From: Wenzhouxiangella sediminis
GTDB taxonomy: Bacteria > Pseudomonadota > Gammaproteobacteria > Xanthomonadales > Wenzhouxiangellaceae
Assembly: GCF_003410055.1 (NCBI RefSeq)
Contig: NZ_QUZK01000023.1
Location: forward strand, 1 to 47,960
Length of the DNA stretch: 47,960 nucleotides
Reading direction: 5' to 3'
The position numbers and the translations under genes are program-made. Each line of letters opens with the position of its first letter. Within the stretch, counting starts at the first letter, position 1. Below, one piece after another: positions 15,804 through 24,967 of this stretch. The notes beneath the pieces are model-generated. The model saw only the letters and a list, made by a program, of their open reading frames with translations, ran no database searches and had not been told where the DNA came from.

Positions 15804-16745
15804 TCAGCCCGGCATGGCCTTTCCGAATTCGGCCTCGAAGCGCTTACCGATTTCCGCGGGCGTGAAGTCGTGGTGCTGCGGGCCGGCTTCGGCGATCTTC
15901 ATCGAGCCCAGGATCGATCCCAGGCGGCAGGCGTCGGCAGGGTCCCAGCCCTTCTCCAGGCCGAACAGCAGGCCGGCGCGGTAGGCGTCGCCGCAGCCGG
16001 TGGGGTCGGTCACTCTTTCAGGTTTGACGGCGGGGATGTGCGTGCGGCCTTCGCCGTTCCAGAGTTCCGAGCCTTCCCCGCCGTGGGTGATCACCAGCCC
16101 GCCGGACAGGCGCGAAGTGATGTCGCCGTGCTCCCAGCCGGTCTTGTTCTTGAGCATCTCCCACTCGTAGGAGTTGACCGCCAGCCAGTCGGCGTTGGTG
16201 ATCATGCGCTGCAGCTCCTCGCCGGAGAAAAGCGGCAGGCCCTGGCCGGGATCGAAGATGTGCGGGATGCCGGCGGCCTTGAACTGCTCGGAATGATCGA
16301 GCATGGCCTGCTTGCCGTCCGGCGAGACGATGCCGAAGCGAATCTCGCGGTCTTCCGGGACGGGTTGGCAGTGGGCCTCGTTCATCGCGCCTGGGTGGAA
16401 GGCCGTGATCTGGTTGTCGTCGAGATCGGTCGTGATATAGGCCTGGGCCGTCCAGTGATCGCCGAGCGTGCGCACGAAATCCTGGTTGATGTCCAGCCGC
16501 TCGAGATGGCGGGCGTAGTCGTCGAAATCCGGGCCCACGGTGGCCATGGGCAGCGGGTCGCCGCCGAGCTTGCGCAGGTTGTAGGCGATGTTGCCGGCGG
16601 TGCCGCCGAAATTGCGGTGCAGTTCGGGGACCAGGAAGGCGACATTGATCATGTGGGTCTTGTCGGGAAGGATGTGATCCTTGAAGCGCTCCGGGAAGAC
16701 CATGATGTTGTCGTAGGCCAGCGAGCCGCAGATGAGCACGGACAT
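15804..16745 (-). CDS. PfkB-family carbohydrate/adenosine kinase
   Basis: A 313-residue ribokinase-fold kinase most like bacterial adenosine kinases. The N-terminal substrate motif FGGTAGNIAYNL is visible. The C-terminal signature reads DPTGCGDAYRAG, with the catalytic Asp after GCG; the usual family sequence is GAGD. It should phosphorylate a nucleoside or sugar hydroxyl with ATP. The ATG at 16745 has AAGGAA upstream and gives the conserved MSVLICGSLAYDN start, so the longer open frame to 16847 was rejected. It is divergent from the tetR gene at 16925. Adenosine is the best guess for the substrate, by family only. Confidence 0.87.
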   Translation of the reverse strand: MSVLICGSLAYDNIMVFPERFKDHILPDKTHMINVAFLVPELHRNFGGTAGNIAYNLRKLGGDPLPMATVGPDFDDYARHLERLDINQDFVRTLGDHWTAQAYITTDLDDNQITAFHPGAMNEAHCQPVPEDREIRFGIVSPDGKQAMLDHSEQFKAAGIPHIFDPGQGLPLFSGEELQRMITNADWLAVNSYEWEMLKNKTGWEHGDITSRLSGGLVITHGGEGSELWNGEGRTHIPAVKPERVTDPTGCGDAYRAGLLFGLEKGWDPADACRLGSILGSMKIAEAGPQHHDFTPAEIGKRFEAEFGKAMPG

Positions 16746-16864
16746 GGGGGTTCCTTGGGTTCGAGTGACAAACGGCCGCTCATTGTAATGGACCCGTGGC
16801 GGGATTCCGACCGGCCTCCAGGCCTTGAAGAAGGCGCGGTCGCGCAAACCGGGGCTTGATCACT

Positions 16865-16896
16865 TTTTGAACATCGTTCAAAATACGCGTTCTATT
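16865..16896 (+). promoter_or_regulatory. TetR-type operator overlapping the efflux operon promoter
   Basis: TTTTGAAC-ATC-GTTCAAAA (16865-16883) is a perfect palindrome with 8-bp arms. It covers a -35-like TTGAAC (16867-16872); a -10-like TCTATT follows at 16891-16896 after 18 bp. The tetR gene starts at 16925, so the regulator probably represses its own operon. Confidence 0.7.
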
Positions 16897-16924
16897 CACG
16901 CCTGCCGGGCTATCTTCGCCACCC

Positions 16925-17704
16925 ATGGGAACCCAGGAACGCAAGGCGCGCGAGTTCGCGGCCCGGGAAGATCTCTTCCTGGACACGGCACGCCAGCTGA
17001 TTCTCTCCGACGGCCTGCTCAGCCTCACCATGGCGCGCGTCGCGGCGGCCTGCGACTACGCGACCGGCACGCTCTACCAACACTTCTCTTCCAAGGAAGA
17101 CCTGCTGCTGGCCCTGTCGACGCGCATGGCCGGTGACCGGGTCGCATTGTTCTGCCGCGCGGCGGCTTTCGACGGCGCGACGCGTGACCGGATGTTTGCG
17201 CTGTCGGTGGCCGATGTCCTGTTCGCAAAACAGTGTCCGGAGCATTTCCGCCTGGCCCAGTACGTCTTTACCGAAGCGGTCTGGTCGGCGACCAGTGATG
17301 CTCGGCGCCAGGCCGCACTGGAAGGCAGCCAGCCGATGTGCGAGGAGGTGCGTTCGATTATCCGCCAGGCCGTTGCCGACGGCGACCTGCCGGATCGCGG
17401 GCTGCGCAACCTCGATCTGGGCGTCGGGCCGTGGACGCTCTGCCTGGGCATGCACACCCTGGTGCACGCCGACGGGTTGCTGTCGTTTTATGACGTGAAC
17501 CGCCCGTACGGCCTGTTGCTGCAGCACATCGAGTTCCTGCTCAACGGCCTGGGCTGGAAGCCGCTGGTCGATGACATCAGCGCGTCGCACGTCGCTGCCA
17601 AGGTCGAGCGGCTGTGCCGCGAAGTCTTTTCCGACGTTTGCGACCACCAGGGCCTGGAAGACCTGCTTTCCGACCCCGGGCACATCTCCCAATCCCCGAT
17701 CTGA
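16925..17704 (+). CDS. TetR/AcrR-family repressor of the RND efflux operon
   Basis: A 259-residue regulator, somewhat longer than the usual ~200-220. The N-terminal helix-turn-helix spans ~15-65 and contains the typical TMARVAAACDYATGTLYQHFSSKEDLL. The C-terminal ligand domain is diverse, as is normal for this family. It is the first gene of a three-gene unit: the adaptor starts 13 bp after its stop and the permease follows. An 8+3+8 palindrome overlapping its promoter is the likely operator. The inducing compound is unknown. Confidence 0.9.
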   Translation: MGTQERKAREFAAREDLFLDTARQLILSDGLLSLTMARVAAACDYATGTLYQHFSSKEDLLLALSTRMAGDRVALFCRAAAFDGATRDRMFALSVADVLFAKQCPEHFRLAQYVFTEAVWSATSDARRQAALEGSQPMCEEVRSIIRQAVADGDLPDRGLRNLDLGVGPWTLCLGMHTLVHADGLLSFYDVNRPYGLLLQHIEFLLNGLGWKPLVDDISASHVAAKVERLCREVFSDVCDHQGLEDLLSDPGHISQSPI

Positions 17705-17717
17705 TCGAGACTGACCT

Positions 17718-18875
17718 ATGGCCAATCAACAACAAGGCGCACAGCGCAAGAAACCCTCGGTGACCAAGCGCATGATCGTGATGCTGATCGTCGTCGCCGT
17801 GGTGTTCGGTGGTGTGTTCGGATGGATCTGGTTCTCCGGCATGATGATGAACCAGTATTTCGACAGCATGCCGGCGCCGACCGCCACGGTCACCGCGACC
17901 GAAGCCAGGCAGGACACCTGGCCGCGGGAGATTCGTGCGGTGGGCAGCTTCAAGGCCACCAACGGCGTCAACCTCACGACCGAGCTCGGCGGCATCGTGC
18001 GCTCGCTCGAGTTCGATAACGGTGCCTTCGTGGAGGCCGGCGACGTGCTGGCCCGCCTGGACGTCGATGCCGATCAGGCGCAGTTGGCCGCCCTGCGCGC
18101 CGCTCGCGACCTGGCCGAATCCGAACGCGACCGCCTGCGCCGCCTGCGCGCGCAGAACAGCGTGTCGGAATCCGATCTGGACGAAGCCGAGTCCCGCTAC
18201 CGGCAGGCGGTTGCCGAAGTCGAGGCCCAGCAGGCGCGCATCGAGCAGAAGGTCCTGCGCGCGCCATTCAATGGTTACCTGGGCATTCGCCGCGTCGATC
18301 TGGGCGAATACATCGCGCCGGGCACCCCGATCGTGCCGTTGCGCGCGCTCCAGCCGATATTCCTCGACTTCTCGTTGCCCGAGCGCCATCTCTCGCACAT
18401 CGAAATCGGCGCCGATGTGACCGTGACCACCGACGCCTGGCCCGGGCGGACCTTCAACGGCCGCGTCACTTCGGTCGAGGGCTCGATCGACGAGCGCACG
18501 CGCAGTTTCCTGGCCCAGGCGACCTTCGAAAACGCCGACATGTCGCTTCGGCCGGGCATGTTCGCCAACGTGACCATTCGCTGGGGTGAGCCGCGCGAGG
18601 TGCTGATGGTTCCCCAGACCGCCGTGAGCTTCAATCCTTACGGCAACTCGGTCTACGTGATCCAGGGGCAGGGAGACGCCGACCTCACCGTGGAACGCCG
18701 CATCGTCCAGACGGGCGAGCGGCGGGGCGACCTCGTCGAGATCACCGAGGGCCTGGAAGCCGGCGCGCGCGTGGCGACCAGCGGCCTGCTGAAGCTTCGC
18801 AACGGCTCGAAGGTCACCATCAACAACGAGATTCGGCCCGAGGCCGACCCCGACCCGCAGCCCGCCAACGGCTGA
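17718..18875 (+). CDS. RND efflux periplasmic adaptor (membrane fusion protein)
   Basis: A 385-residue AcrA/MexH-like adaptor. One N-terminal membrane anchor (~18-42) is followed by a lipoyl/barrel-sandwich half, a short helical hairpin (~105-160), the second lipoyl half with RAPFNGYLGIRRVDLGEY, and beta-barrel and membrane-proximal domains. It links the inner-membrane pump encoded next to an outer-membrane channel. No outer-membrane factor (TolC-like) gene follows, so a channel encoded elsewhere must serve. The gene is 12 bp upstream of the permease. Confidence 0.93.
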   Translation: MANQQQGAQRKKPSVTKRMIVMLIVVAVVFGGVFGWIWFSGMMMNQYFDSMPAPTATVTATEARQDTWPREIRAVGSFKATNGVNLTTELGGIVRSLEFDNGAFVEAGDVLARLDVDADQAQLAALRAARDLAESERDRLRRLRAQNSVSESDLDEAESRYRQAVAEVEAQQARIEQKVLRAPFNGYLGIRRVDLGEYIAPGTPIVPLRALQPIFLDFSLPERHLSHIEIGADVTVTTDAWPGRTFNGRVTSVEGSIDERTRSFLAQATFENADMSLRPGMFANVTIRWGEPREVLMVPQTAVSFNPYGNSVYVIQGQGDADLTVERRIVQTGERRGDLVEITEGLEAGARVATSGLLKLRNGSKVTINNEIRPEADPDPQPANG

Positions 18876-18887
18876 TCGACGACTGTC

Positions 18888-21800
18888 ATGAAATTCACCG
18901 ACATCTTCATCACCAAGCCGGTGCTGGCCACCGTGGTCAGCCTGTTCATCCTGTTGCTGGGCCTGCGTGCCGCCGGCGACCTCAACGTCCGACAGTACCC
19001 GGAACTGCAGAACGCGGTGATCAGCGTCTCGACCGCCTATATCGGCGCCGATGCCGACCTCGTCCAGGGTTTCATCACCACGCCCATGGAGCGCGAGGTG
19101 GCCACGGCCGAGGGCATCGACTACATCGTTTCGACAACGGTGCCGGGCGCATCCAACATCCAGGCCTACCTCGACATCGAAACCGATCCCAACGAGGCGC
19201 TCACCCAGGTTGCGGCCAAGGTCAACAAGCTCAGAGGCGAGCTGCCGGATGCCGCCGAGGATCCGATCGTCGACCTCGCCGAAGGCCAGTCCACGGCCGC
19301 GATGTACCTGAGCTTCTACAGCGAGCTGCTCGATAACAACCAGATCACCGACTACCTGGTGCGGGTGGTCGAGCCCAAGCTGTCGACCATTCCGGGCGTG
19401 CAGCGCGCGCAGATCCTGGGCGCGGAAACCTTCGCCATGCGCATCTGGCTGGACCCCGCCCGGATGACTTCCCTGGAAGTCACCGCCAGCGACGTCTACG
19501 CCGCACTGGCCAGCAACAACGTGCTCTCGGCGGTCGGCTCGACCAAGGGCCAGATGATCTCCATCGGCCTGACGGCCGAGACCGACCTGCAGACCGCCGA
19601 GCAGTTCCAGGACCTGGTCGTCAAGTCCACGCAGGACACGGTGGTGCGGCTCGAAGACATCGCCCAAGTGGAACTGGGTTCGGAAAGCTACAACTCCTCG
19701 GTGAGCTTCAACGGCGAGGAGGCGACCTTCATCGGCGTGCAGGTCTCGCCGGACGCCAATTCCCTGGACGTCATCGCCGACGTCCGCGAGGTCTGGGACA
19801 ACGAAATCCTGCCGGAACTGCCGACGGGCCTGGAAGCCGACATTCCCTACGACAGCACCGAGTACATCAACAACGCCATCGACGAGGTCATCACCACGAT
19901 CATCGAGGCGCTGATCATCGTCGTCATCGTCATCTTCCTGTTCCTGGGCTCCTTGCGCACGGTCATCATTCCGGCCGTCGCGGTGCCGCTGTCGCTCATC
20001 GGCGCGATGTTCCTGATGCTGTTGATGGGCTTTTCGATCAACCTGCTGACCCTGCTCGCGATGGTGCTCGCGATCGGCATCGTCGTCGACGACGCCATCA
20101 TCGTGCTCGAAAACATCCACCGTCACATCGAGGAGGGCATGACGCCCAAGGATGCGGCCATCAAGGGTGCGCGCGAGCTCGCCTGGCCGGTCGTGGCGAT
20201 GACCACGACCCTGGTCGCCGTCTACATTCCCATCGGTTTCATCGGCGGCCTGACGGGCACCCTGTTCGTCGAATTCGCGTTTACCCTGGCCGGCGCCGTG
20301 CTGCTGTCAGGGCTGGTGGCCCTGACGCTCTCGCCGATGATGTGCGCCAAACTGCTCAAGGCCAATGATGGCGAAAACGGCGACAGTCGCCTGGCCCACT
20401 GGCTCGACGAACGCTTCGACAGCCTGCGCCGCGCCTACCGTCGGCGCCTGCACGGTGCGCTCGAGACCAAGTCGGTCATCGCGGTGTTCGGCCTGATCGT
20501 GCTGGTCTCCTGCGGTTTCCTGTTCGTCTCGGCCCAGTCCGAACTGGCTCCCGAGGAAGACCAGGGCTTCGTGATCGCGCAGTCGACGAGCGATCCGTAT
20601 TCCACGATCGAGTATCTGGAACGCTACACGCGCAGCTACGTGGACCTGATCGACGAGATCCCCGAGCTCGAGAACGTGTTCATCATCAACGGCGCCAGCG
20701 GCGGCGGGGGCGGCATGACCGAGTCGACCAACTCGGCGATTACCGGTTTCGTGCTCAAGCCCTGGAACCAGCGCGAGCGCGGCACGCGCGAGGTCATGAC
20801 CGAGGCCATCCAGCCGGCCGCCCAGAACGTGGCCGGTCTCGATGTCGCCACCTTCATGCCGCCGGCCCTGCCCAGCGGCGGCTCCGGCTTCCCGGTCGAA
20901 TTCGTCATCGGCTCGACCGAGCCGCTCAGCAATATCCAGGAGTTATCGGAACAGGTGATGCAGGCCGCGCGCGAGAGCGGCAAGTTCATCTTCGTCAATT
21001 CCGACCTCAATATCGACAAGCCCCGGGTGCGGATCCAGGTCGACCGCGACAAAGCCGCACTGCTGGGCGTGGACATGGCCACGCTGGGCAACGACCTGTC
21101 GGCGATGCTTGCCGGCGGTTACGTCAATCGCTTTGCGATGGACAACCGGAGCTACCGGGTGGTCCCGCAGGTGGCGCGCGAGTGGCGCCTCAATCCCGAA
21201 CAGCTCGAGAACTACTACACGCGCTCGAGAAGCGGCGAGCTGATTCCGCTGTCGACCCTGGTCAGCCTCGAAGACACCGTCGAGCCGCGCCAGCTCAAGC
21301 GTTTCCAGCAGCTCAACGCCGTCACCATCTCCGGCGTGCCCCGGCCGGGTGTGCCGCTGGGTGATGCCCTGGCGGTGCTCGACGAGGCCGCGGCCGAGGT
21401 TCTGCCCCCCGGCTACAACGTCGACTACGCCGGACAGTCGCGCCAGTTCAAGACCGAGGGGTCGGCGCTCTTGCTGACCTTCGCCTTTGCGCTGACCGTG
21501 ATCTTCCTGGTGCTTTCGGCCCAGTTCGAGTCCTTTCGCGATCCGCTGATCATGCTGGTCACGGTGCCGATGTCGATCTGCGGAGCGATGATCTTCGTGT
21601 CCCTGGGCCTGACCACGCTCAACATCTACACCCAGGTCGGCCTGGTCACGCTCATCGGCGTGATTTCCAAGCACGGCATCCTGATCGTCGAGTTCGCCAA
21701 CAAGCTCCAGGAAGAAGGCATGAGCAAGCGCAAGGCCATCGAAGAGGCGACTTCGATTCGCCTGCGCCCGATCCTGATGACCACCGCAGCCCTGGTGCTG

Positions 21801-21974
21801 GCGATGGTGCCGCTGCTGATCGCTACCGGCGCCGGCGCGGCCTCGCGCTTCTCGATGGGCCTGGTGATCGCCACCGGCATGACCATCGGCACGGCTTTCA
21901 CCCTGTTCGTGGTGCCGGCGATGTATCTCTATTTGGCTCGGGATCATGGGCATTCTGACGAAGCCGTTGCCTGA
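18888..21974 (+). CDS. RND multidrug efflux permease (HAE1-type)
   Basis: A 1028-residue proton-driven pump of the AcrB/MexI type, near the usual ~1030. Twelve membrane helices are arranged 1+5+1+5 around two large periplasmic loops. TM4 carries the paired acidic residues of the proton relay in GIVVDDAIIVLEN. The GASRFSMGLVIATGM segment near the C-terminus is typical of HAE1 pumps. It forms an operon with its TetR repressor and adaptor. Substrates cannot be inferred from sequence. Confidence 0.95.
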   Translation: MKFTDIFITKPVLATVVSLFILLLGLRAAGDLNVRQYPELQNAVISVSTAYIGADADLVQGFITTPMEREVATAEGIDYIVSTTVPGASNIQAYLDIETDPNEALTQVAAKVNKLRGELPDAAEDPIVDLAEGQSTAAMYLSFYSELLDNNQITDYLVRVVEPKLSTIPGVQRAQILGAETFAMRIWLDPARMTSLEVTASDVYAALASNNVLSAVGSTKGQMISIGLTAETDLQTAEQFQDLVVKSTQDTVVRLEDIAQVELGSESYNSSVSFNGEEATFIGVQVSPDANSLDVIADVREVWDNEILPELPTGLEADIPYDSTEYINNAIDEVITTIIEALIIVVIVIFLFLGSLRTVIIPAVAVPLSLIGAMFLMLLMGFSINLLTLLAMVLAIGIVVDDAIIVLENIHRHIEEGMTPKDAAIKGARELAWPVVAMTTTLVAVYIPIGFIGGLTGTLFVEFAFTLAGAVLLSGLVALTLSPMMCAKLLKANDGENGDSRLAHWLDERFDSLRRAYRRRLHGALETKSVIAVFGLIVLVSCGFLFVSAQSELAPEEDQGFVIAQSTSDPYSTIEYLERYTRSYVDLIDEIPELENVFIINGASGGGGGMTESTNSAITGFVLKPWNQRERGTREVMTEAIQPAAQNVAGLDVATFMPPALPSGGSGFPVEFVIGSTEPLSNIQELSEQVMQAARESGKFIFVNSDLNIDKPRVRIQVDRDKAALLGVDMATLGNDLSAMLAGGYVNRFAMDNRSYRVVPQVAREWRLNPEQLENYYTRSRSGELIPLSTLVSLEDTVEPRQLKRFQQLNAVTISGVPRPGVPLGDALAVLDEAAAEVLPPGYNVDYAGQSRQFKTEGSALLLTFAFALTVIFLVLSAQFESFRDPLIMLVTVPMSICGAMIFVSLGLTTLNIYTQVGLVTLIGVISKHGILIVEFANKLQEEGMSKRKAIEEATSIRLRPILMTTAALVLAMVPLLIATGAGAASRFSMGLVIATGMTIGTAFTLFVVPAMYLYLARDHGHSDEAVA

Positions 21975-22013
21975 CTCCGGGCGCCGGGGCCAGGTTCTGA
22001 GTTTTGGAGATGA

Positions 22014-22371
22014 GGGGTTCCGGGTTCGGGGTTCGGGGTTCCGGGGCTCCGGTGGTTGATCGGAGCGATGGGGGCTGAAGTTCGATCTCTAGGTTTCAGG
22101 GTTCAGGTTTCAGGGGCGTGGGAGGAGGCGGAGTGCGCTGCAGCGACAACCTGGGCGCAGGACACACCGCGAGCGAGAATGCCCTGCGAGCAACGGCTCA
22201 GAACGCGTTCGGCCTTCTCAAGGCCAGCCCGGCGAAGCCGGCCCCCAATGCGTCCCGCGCCGCCTGAAACCTGAAATCCTGAAACCTGAAACCCAACGCG
22301 CGAGCATTAGCCCCCACCGCTCCGATGCACCACCCAGGCCCCGGAACCCCGAACCCGGAACCCGGAACCCC
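22014..22371. repeat. 358-bp intergenic inverted-repeat element built from 7-bp units
   Basis: Two ~105-bp imperfect inverted arms (22014-22116 and 22263-22371) flank a 146-bp centre. Each arm has an outer block of GGGTTCC/GGGTTCG units, an inner 18-mer (22059-22076; complement at 22309-22326, 17 of 18 identical) and an inner block of GGTTTCA units. The centre contains small hairpins (GGCCTT-CTC-AAGGCC at 22211-22225; CCGGC-GAA-GCCGG at 22229-22241). It fills most of the 501-bp gap between the RND permease and mreB. No transposase or target duplication was seen. It may be a non-autonomous MITE/REP-type element. Confidence 0.75.
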
Positions 22372-22380
22372 AACCAGGTT

Positions 22381-22398
22381 CCGGGGAAACCCGGTTTT
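22381..22398 (+). terminator. possible terminator upstream of mreB
   Basis: CCGGG-GAAA-CCCGG is followed by TTTT. The stem is short (5 bp), but a stable GNRA loop and four T residues follow. It would end transcripts from the efflux operon just before the mreB promoter. Confidence 0.45.
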
Positions 22399-22402
22399 CC
22401 GC

Positions 22403-22431
22403 TTGCCGCTTCGGGCTGGCGTTGCTACATT
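22403..22431 (+). promoter_or_regulatory. predicted sigma-70 promoter of the mreB operon
   Basis: TTGCCG (22403-22408) and TACATT (22426-22431) are separated by exactly 17 bp and each match consensus at 4 of 6. They lie 44 bp before the mreB ATG and just after the hairpin/T-run at 22381-22398. Confidence 0.6.
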
Positions 22432-22433
22432 AG

Positions 22434-23522
<1,089 letters not shown>

Positions 23523-23543
23523 TCGGCGCCGGCGGGTCGAGAA

Positions 23544-24479
23544 GTGACTCCCTCCGGCGGTTCATGGCCTGCGGCGATCGACGGCGAGGCGGCCGCGCGC
23601 ATCGCCCGCCTGATGTTCTACGGTCTGCTGGCGATCGTGCTCATGACCCTCGACTATCGGGGACATTACGTGGAGTCGCTCAGGGGCCTGGCATGGCGTG
23701 CCCTGGAGCCGGTGTTCGTCGCCGTCGAAGCGCCGTTCGACCTTGGGCAGCGCCTGGGCGAGGAAATGCGCGATCGTCACGAGTTGATGGACCGCCTGGC
23801 CGTGCTGGAGCGCGAACGCCGCGAACGCGAGGCCGAGCTGGTCCTGCTCGAGGAGTTGCGCGAGGACAACCGCGAGCTCCGCGCTCTGCTGGCGGCCTCG
23901 CAGCGTATCGCACCGTCGTTCCAGTCCGCCGAGCTGATGAGCATCGATCTCAATCCCTGGTCGCACCGGGTGCTCATCAATCGCGGAAGCCGCGACGGCC
24001 TGAGTCCGGGGCAGCCGGTCATGGACATCCACGGCGTCATGGGCCAGGTCGACGAGGTCGCGCTCAATACCGCCCAGATCATCCTCATTTCCGATCCGGA
24101 TCATGCGTTGCCGGTGCGGGTGCAGCGCACCGGGCTTCGCACCGTCGCCTACGGCTCGGGCCGGATCAACCAGCTGCGGCTGACCGACCTGCCGATGAAT
24201 GTTGACCTTCAGCCCGGAGACATGCTCGTGACGTCCGGTCTCGGCGGCGCCTTCCCGGCGGGTCTGCCGGTGGCCGAGGTTGAATCCCTTTCCCGGCCCG
24301 TCGGCGAGGCCTTTGCGCGTGCCACCGTGCGTCCGGTCGCCCGACTGGACCGCGCCCGGCACGTGCTGGTGGTGGATTCGCCGGGCGCCTCGGCCGAGCC
24401 GGAGGAAACCGGAACGGAAGGATCCGGGCCGGATTCCGAGCAGCCGGCCGACAATGCCGCAACGGAGTCGACGCCGTGA
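23544..24479 (+). CDS. mreC: rod-shape determining protein MreC
   Basis: A 311-residue bitopic inner-membrane protein that scaffolds PBP2 and MreD in the elongasome. One membrane helix lies at ~20-40, a coiled coil at ~70-115, and the two beta domains from ~120 to 270. A Glu/Pro/Ser-rich disordered tail ends the protein. The start is a GTG at 23544, consistent with the family N-terminus. Its TGA overlaps the GTG of mreD (GTGA). Confidence 0.96.
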   Translation: MTPSGGSWPAAIDGEAAARIARLMFYGLLAIVLMTLDYRGHYVESLRGLAWRALEPVFVAVEAPFDLGQRLGEEMRDRHELMDRLAVLERERREREAELVLLEELREDNRELRALLAASQRIAPSFQSAELMSIDLNPWSHRVLINRGSRDGLSPGQPVMDIHGVMGQVDEVALNTAQIILISDPDHALPVRVQRTGLRTVAYGSGRINQLRLTDLPMNVDLQPGDMLVTSGLGGAFPAGLPVAEVESLSRPVGEAFARATVRPVARLDRARHVLVVDSPGASAEPEETGTEGSGPDSEQPADNAATESTP

Positions 24480-24967
24480 GCAAGCGCGGCGTTGCCAACT
24501 GGACCATGGCGCTCTCGCTGATCGCGGTGCTGCCCCTGACGCTGATGCCGCTGCCCGATGCGTTCTCCGACGCGCGCCCCTACTGGGCCGCGCTGGTGAT
24601 GATTTACTGGAACCTCGAAGCCGGGCGCCTGCGTCATCTGGGGCAGGCCTTCCTCGGCGGCCTGGTGCTCGACGTGCTCACTGCCTCCCTGCTCGGGCAG
24701 CACGCCCTCAGCCTCGTCATCATCAGCTATCTGGTCGAGCGATTTCGTTACCGTATCCGCTTCTTTCCGCCCTGGCAGCAGGCTGCTGTCGTCATGCTGC
24801 TGCTGTTCAACGACCGGATCGTCCAGCTCTGGATCATCGGACTGGTCGGCGATCGCTGGCCGACCTGGCAGTGGTGGCTGGCGCCGGTGATCGGCATGCT
24901 GCTGTGGCCGTGGCTGTTCCTGTTGCTCGACGCCCTTCGCCAGAAGGAGCGTCGCCGTCCGGCATGA
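24476..24967 (+). CDS. mreD: rod-shape determining protein MreD
   Basis: A 163-residue polytopic membrane protein with about five helices, matching MreD in length and character. The GTG start at 24476 overlaps the mreC stop, and its stop overlaps the mrdA ATG (ATGA), so three genes are translationally linked. It works with MreC in the elongation complex. Confidence 0.93.
   Translation: MSKRGVANWTMALSLIAVLPLTLMPLPDAFSDARPYWAALVMIYWNLEAGRLRHLGQAFLGGLVLDVLTASLLGQHALSLVIISYLVERFRYRIRFFPPWQQAAVVMLLLFNDRIVQLWIIGLVGDRWPTWQWWLAPVIGMLLWPWLFLLLDALRQKERRRPA

Noticed and set aside
17577-20126. An 849-residue open frame on the minus strand
   Set aside because: It lies opposite the tetR, adaptor and RND permease genes, is His/Asp/Arg-rich with no family motif, and is a typical high-GC antisense shadow.
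22014-22371. CRISPR array
   Set aside because: The repeats are 7-bp units in two orientations without regular spacers, and no cas gene is present.
24280-24963. N-terminal extension of mrdA across mreC and mreD
   Set aside because: The frame is open, but the sequence is Arg/Pro-rich shadow; the ATGA overlap with mreD fixes the start at 24964.
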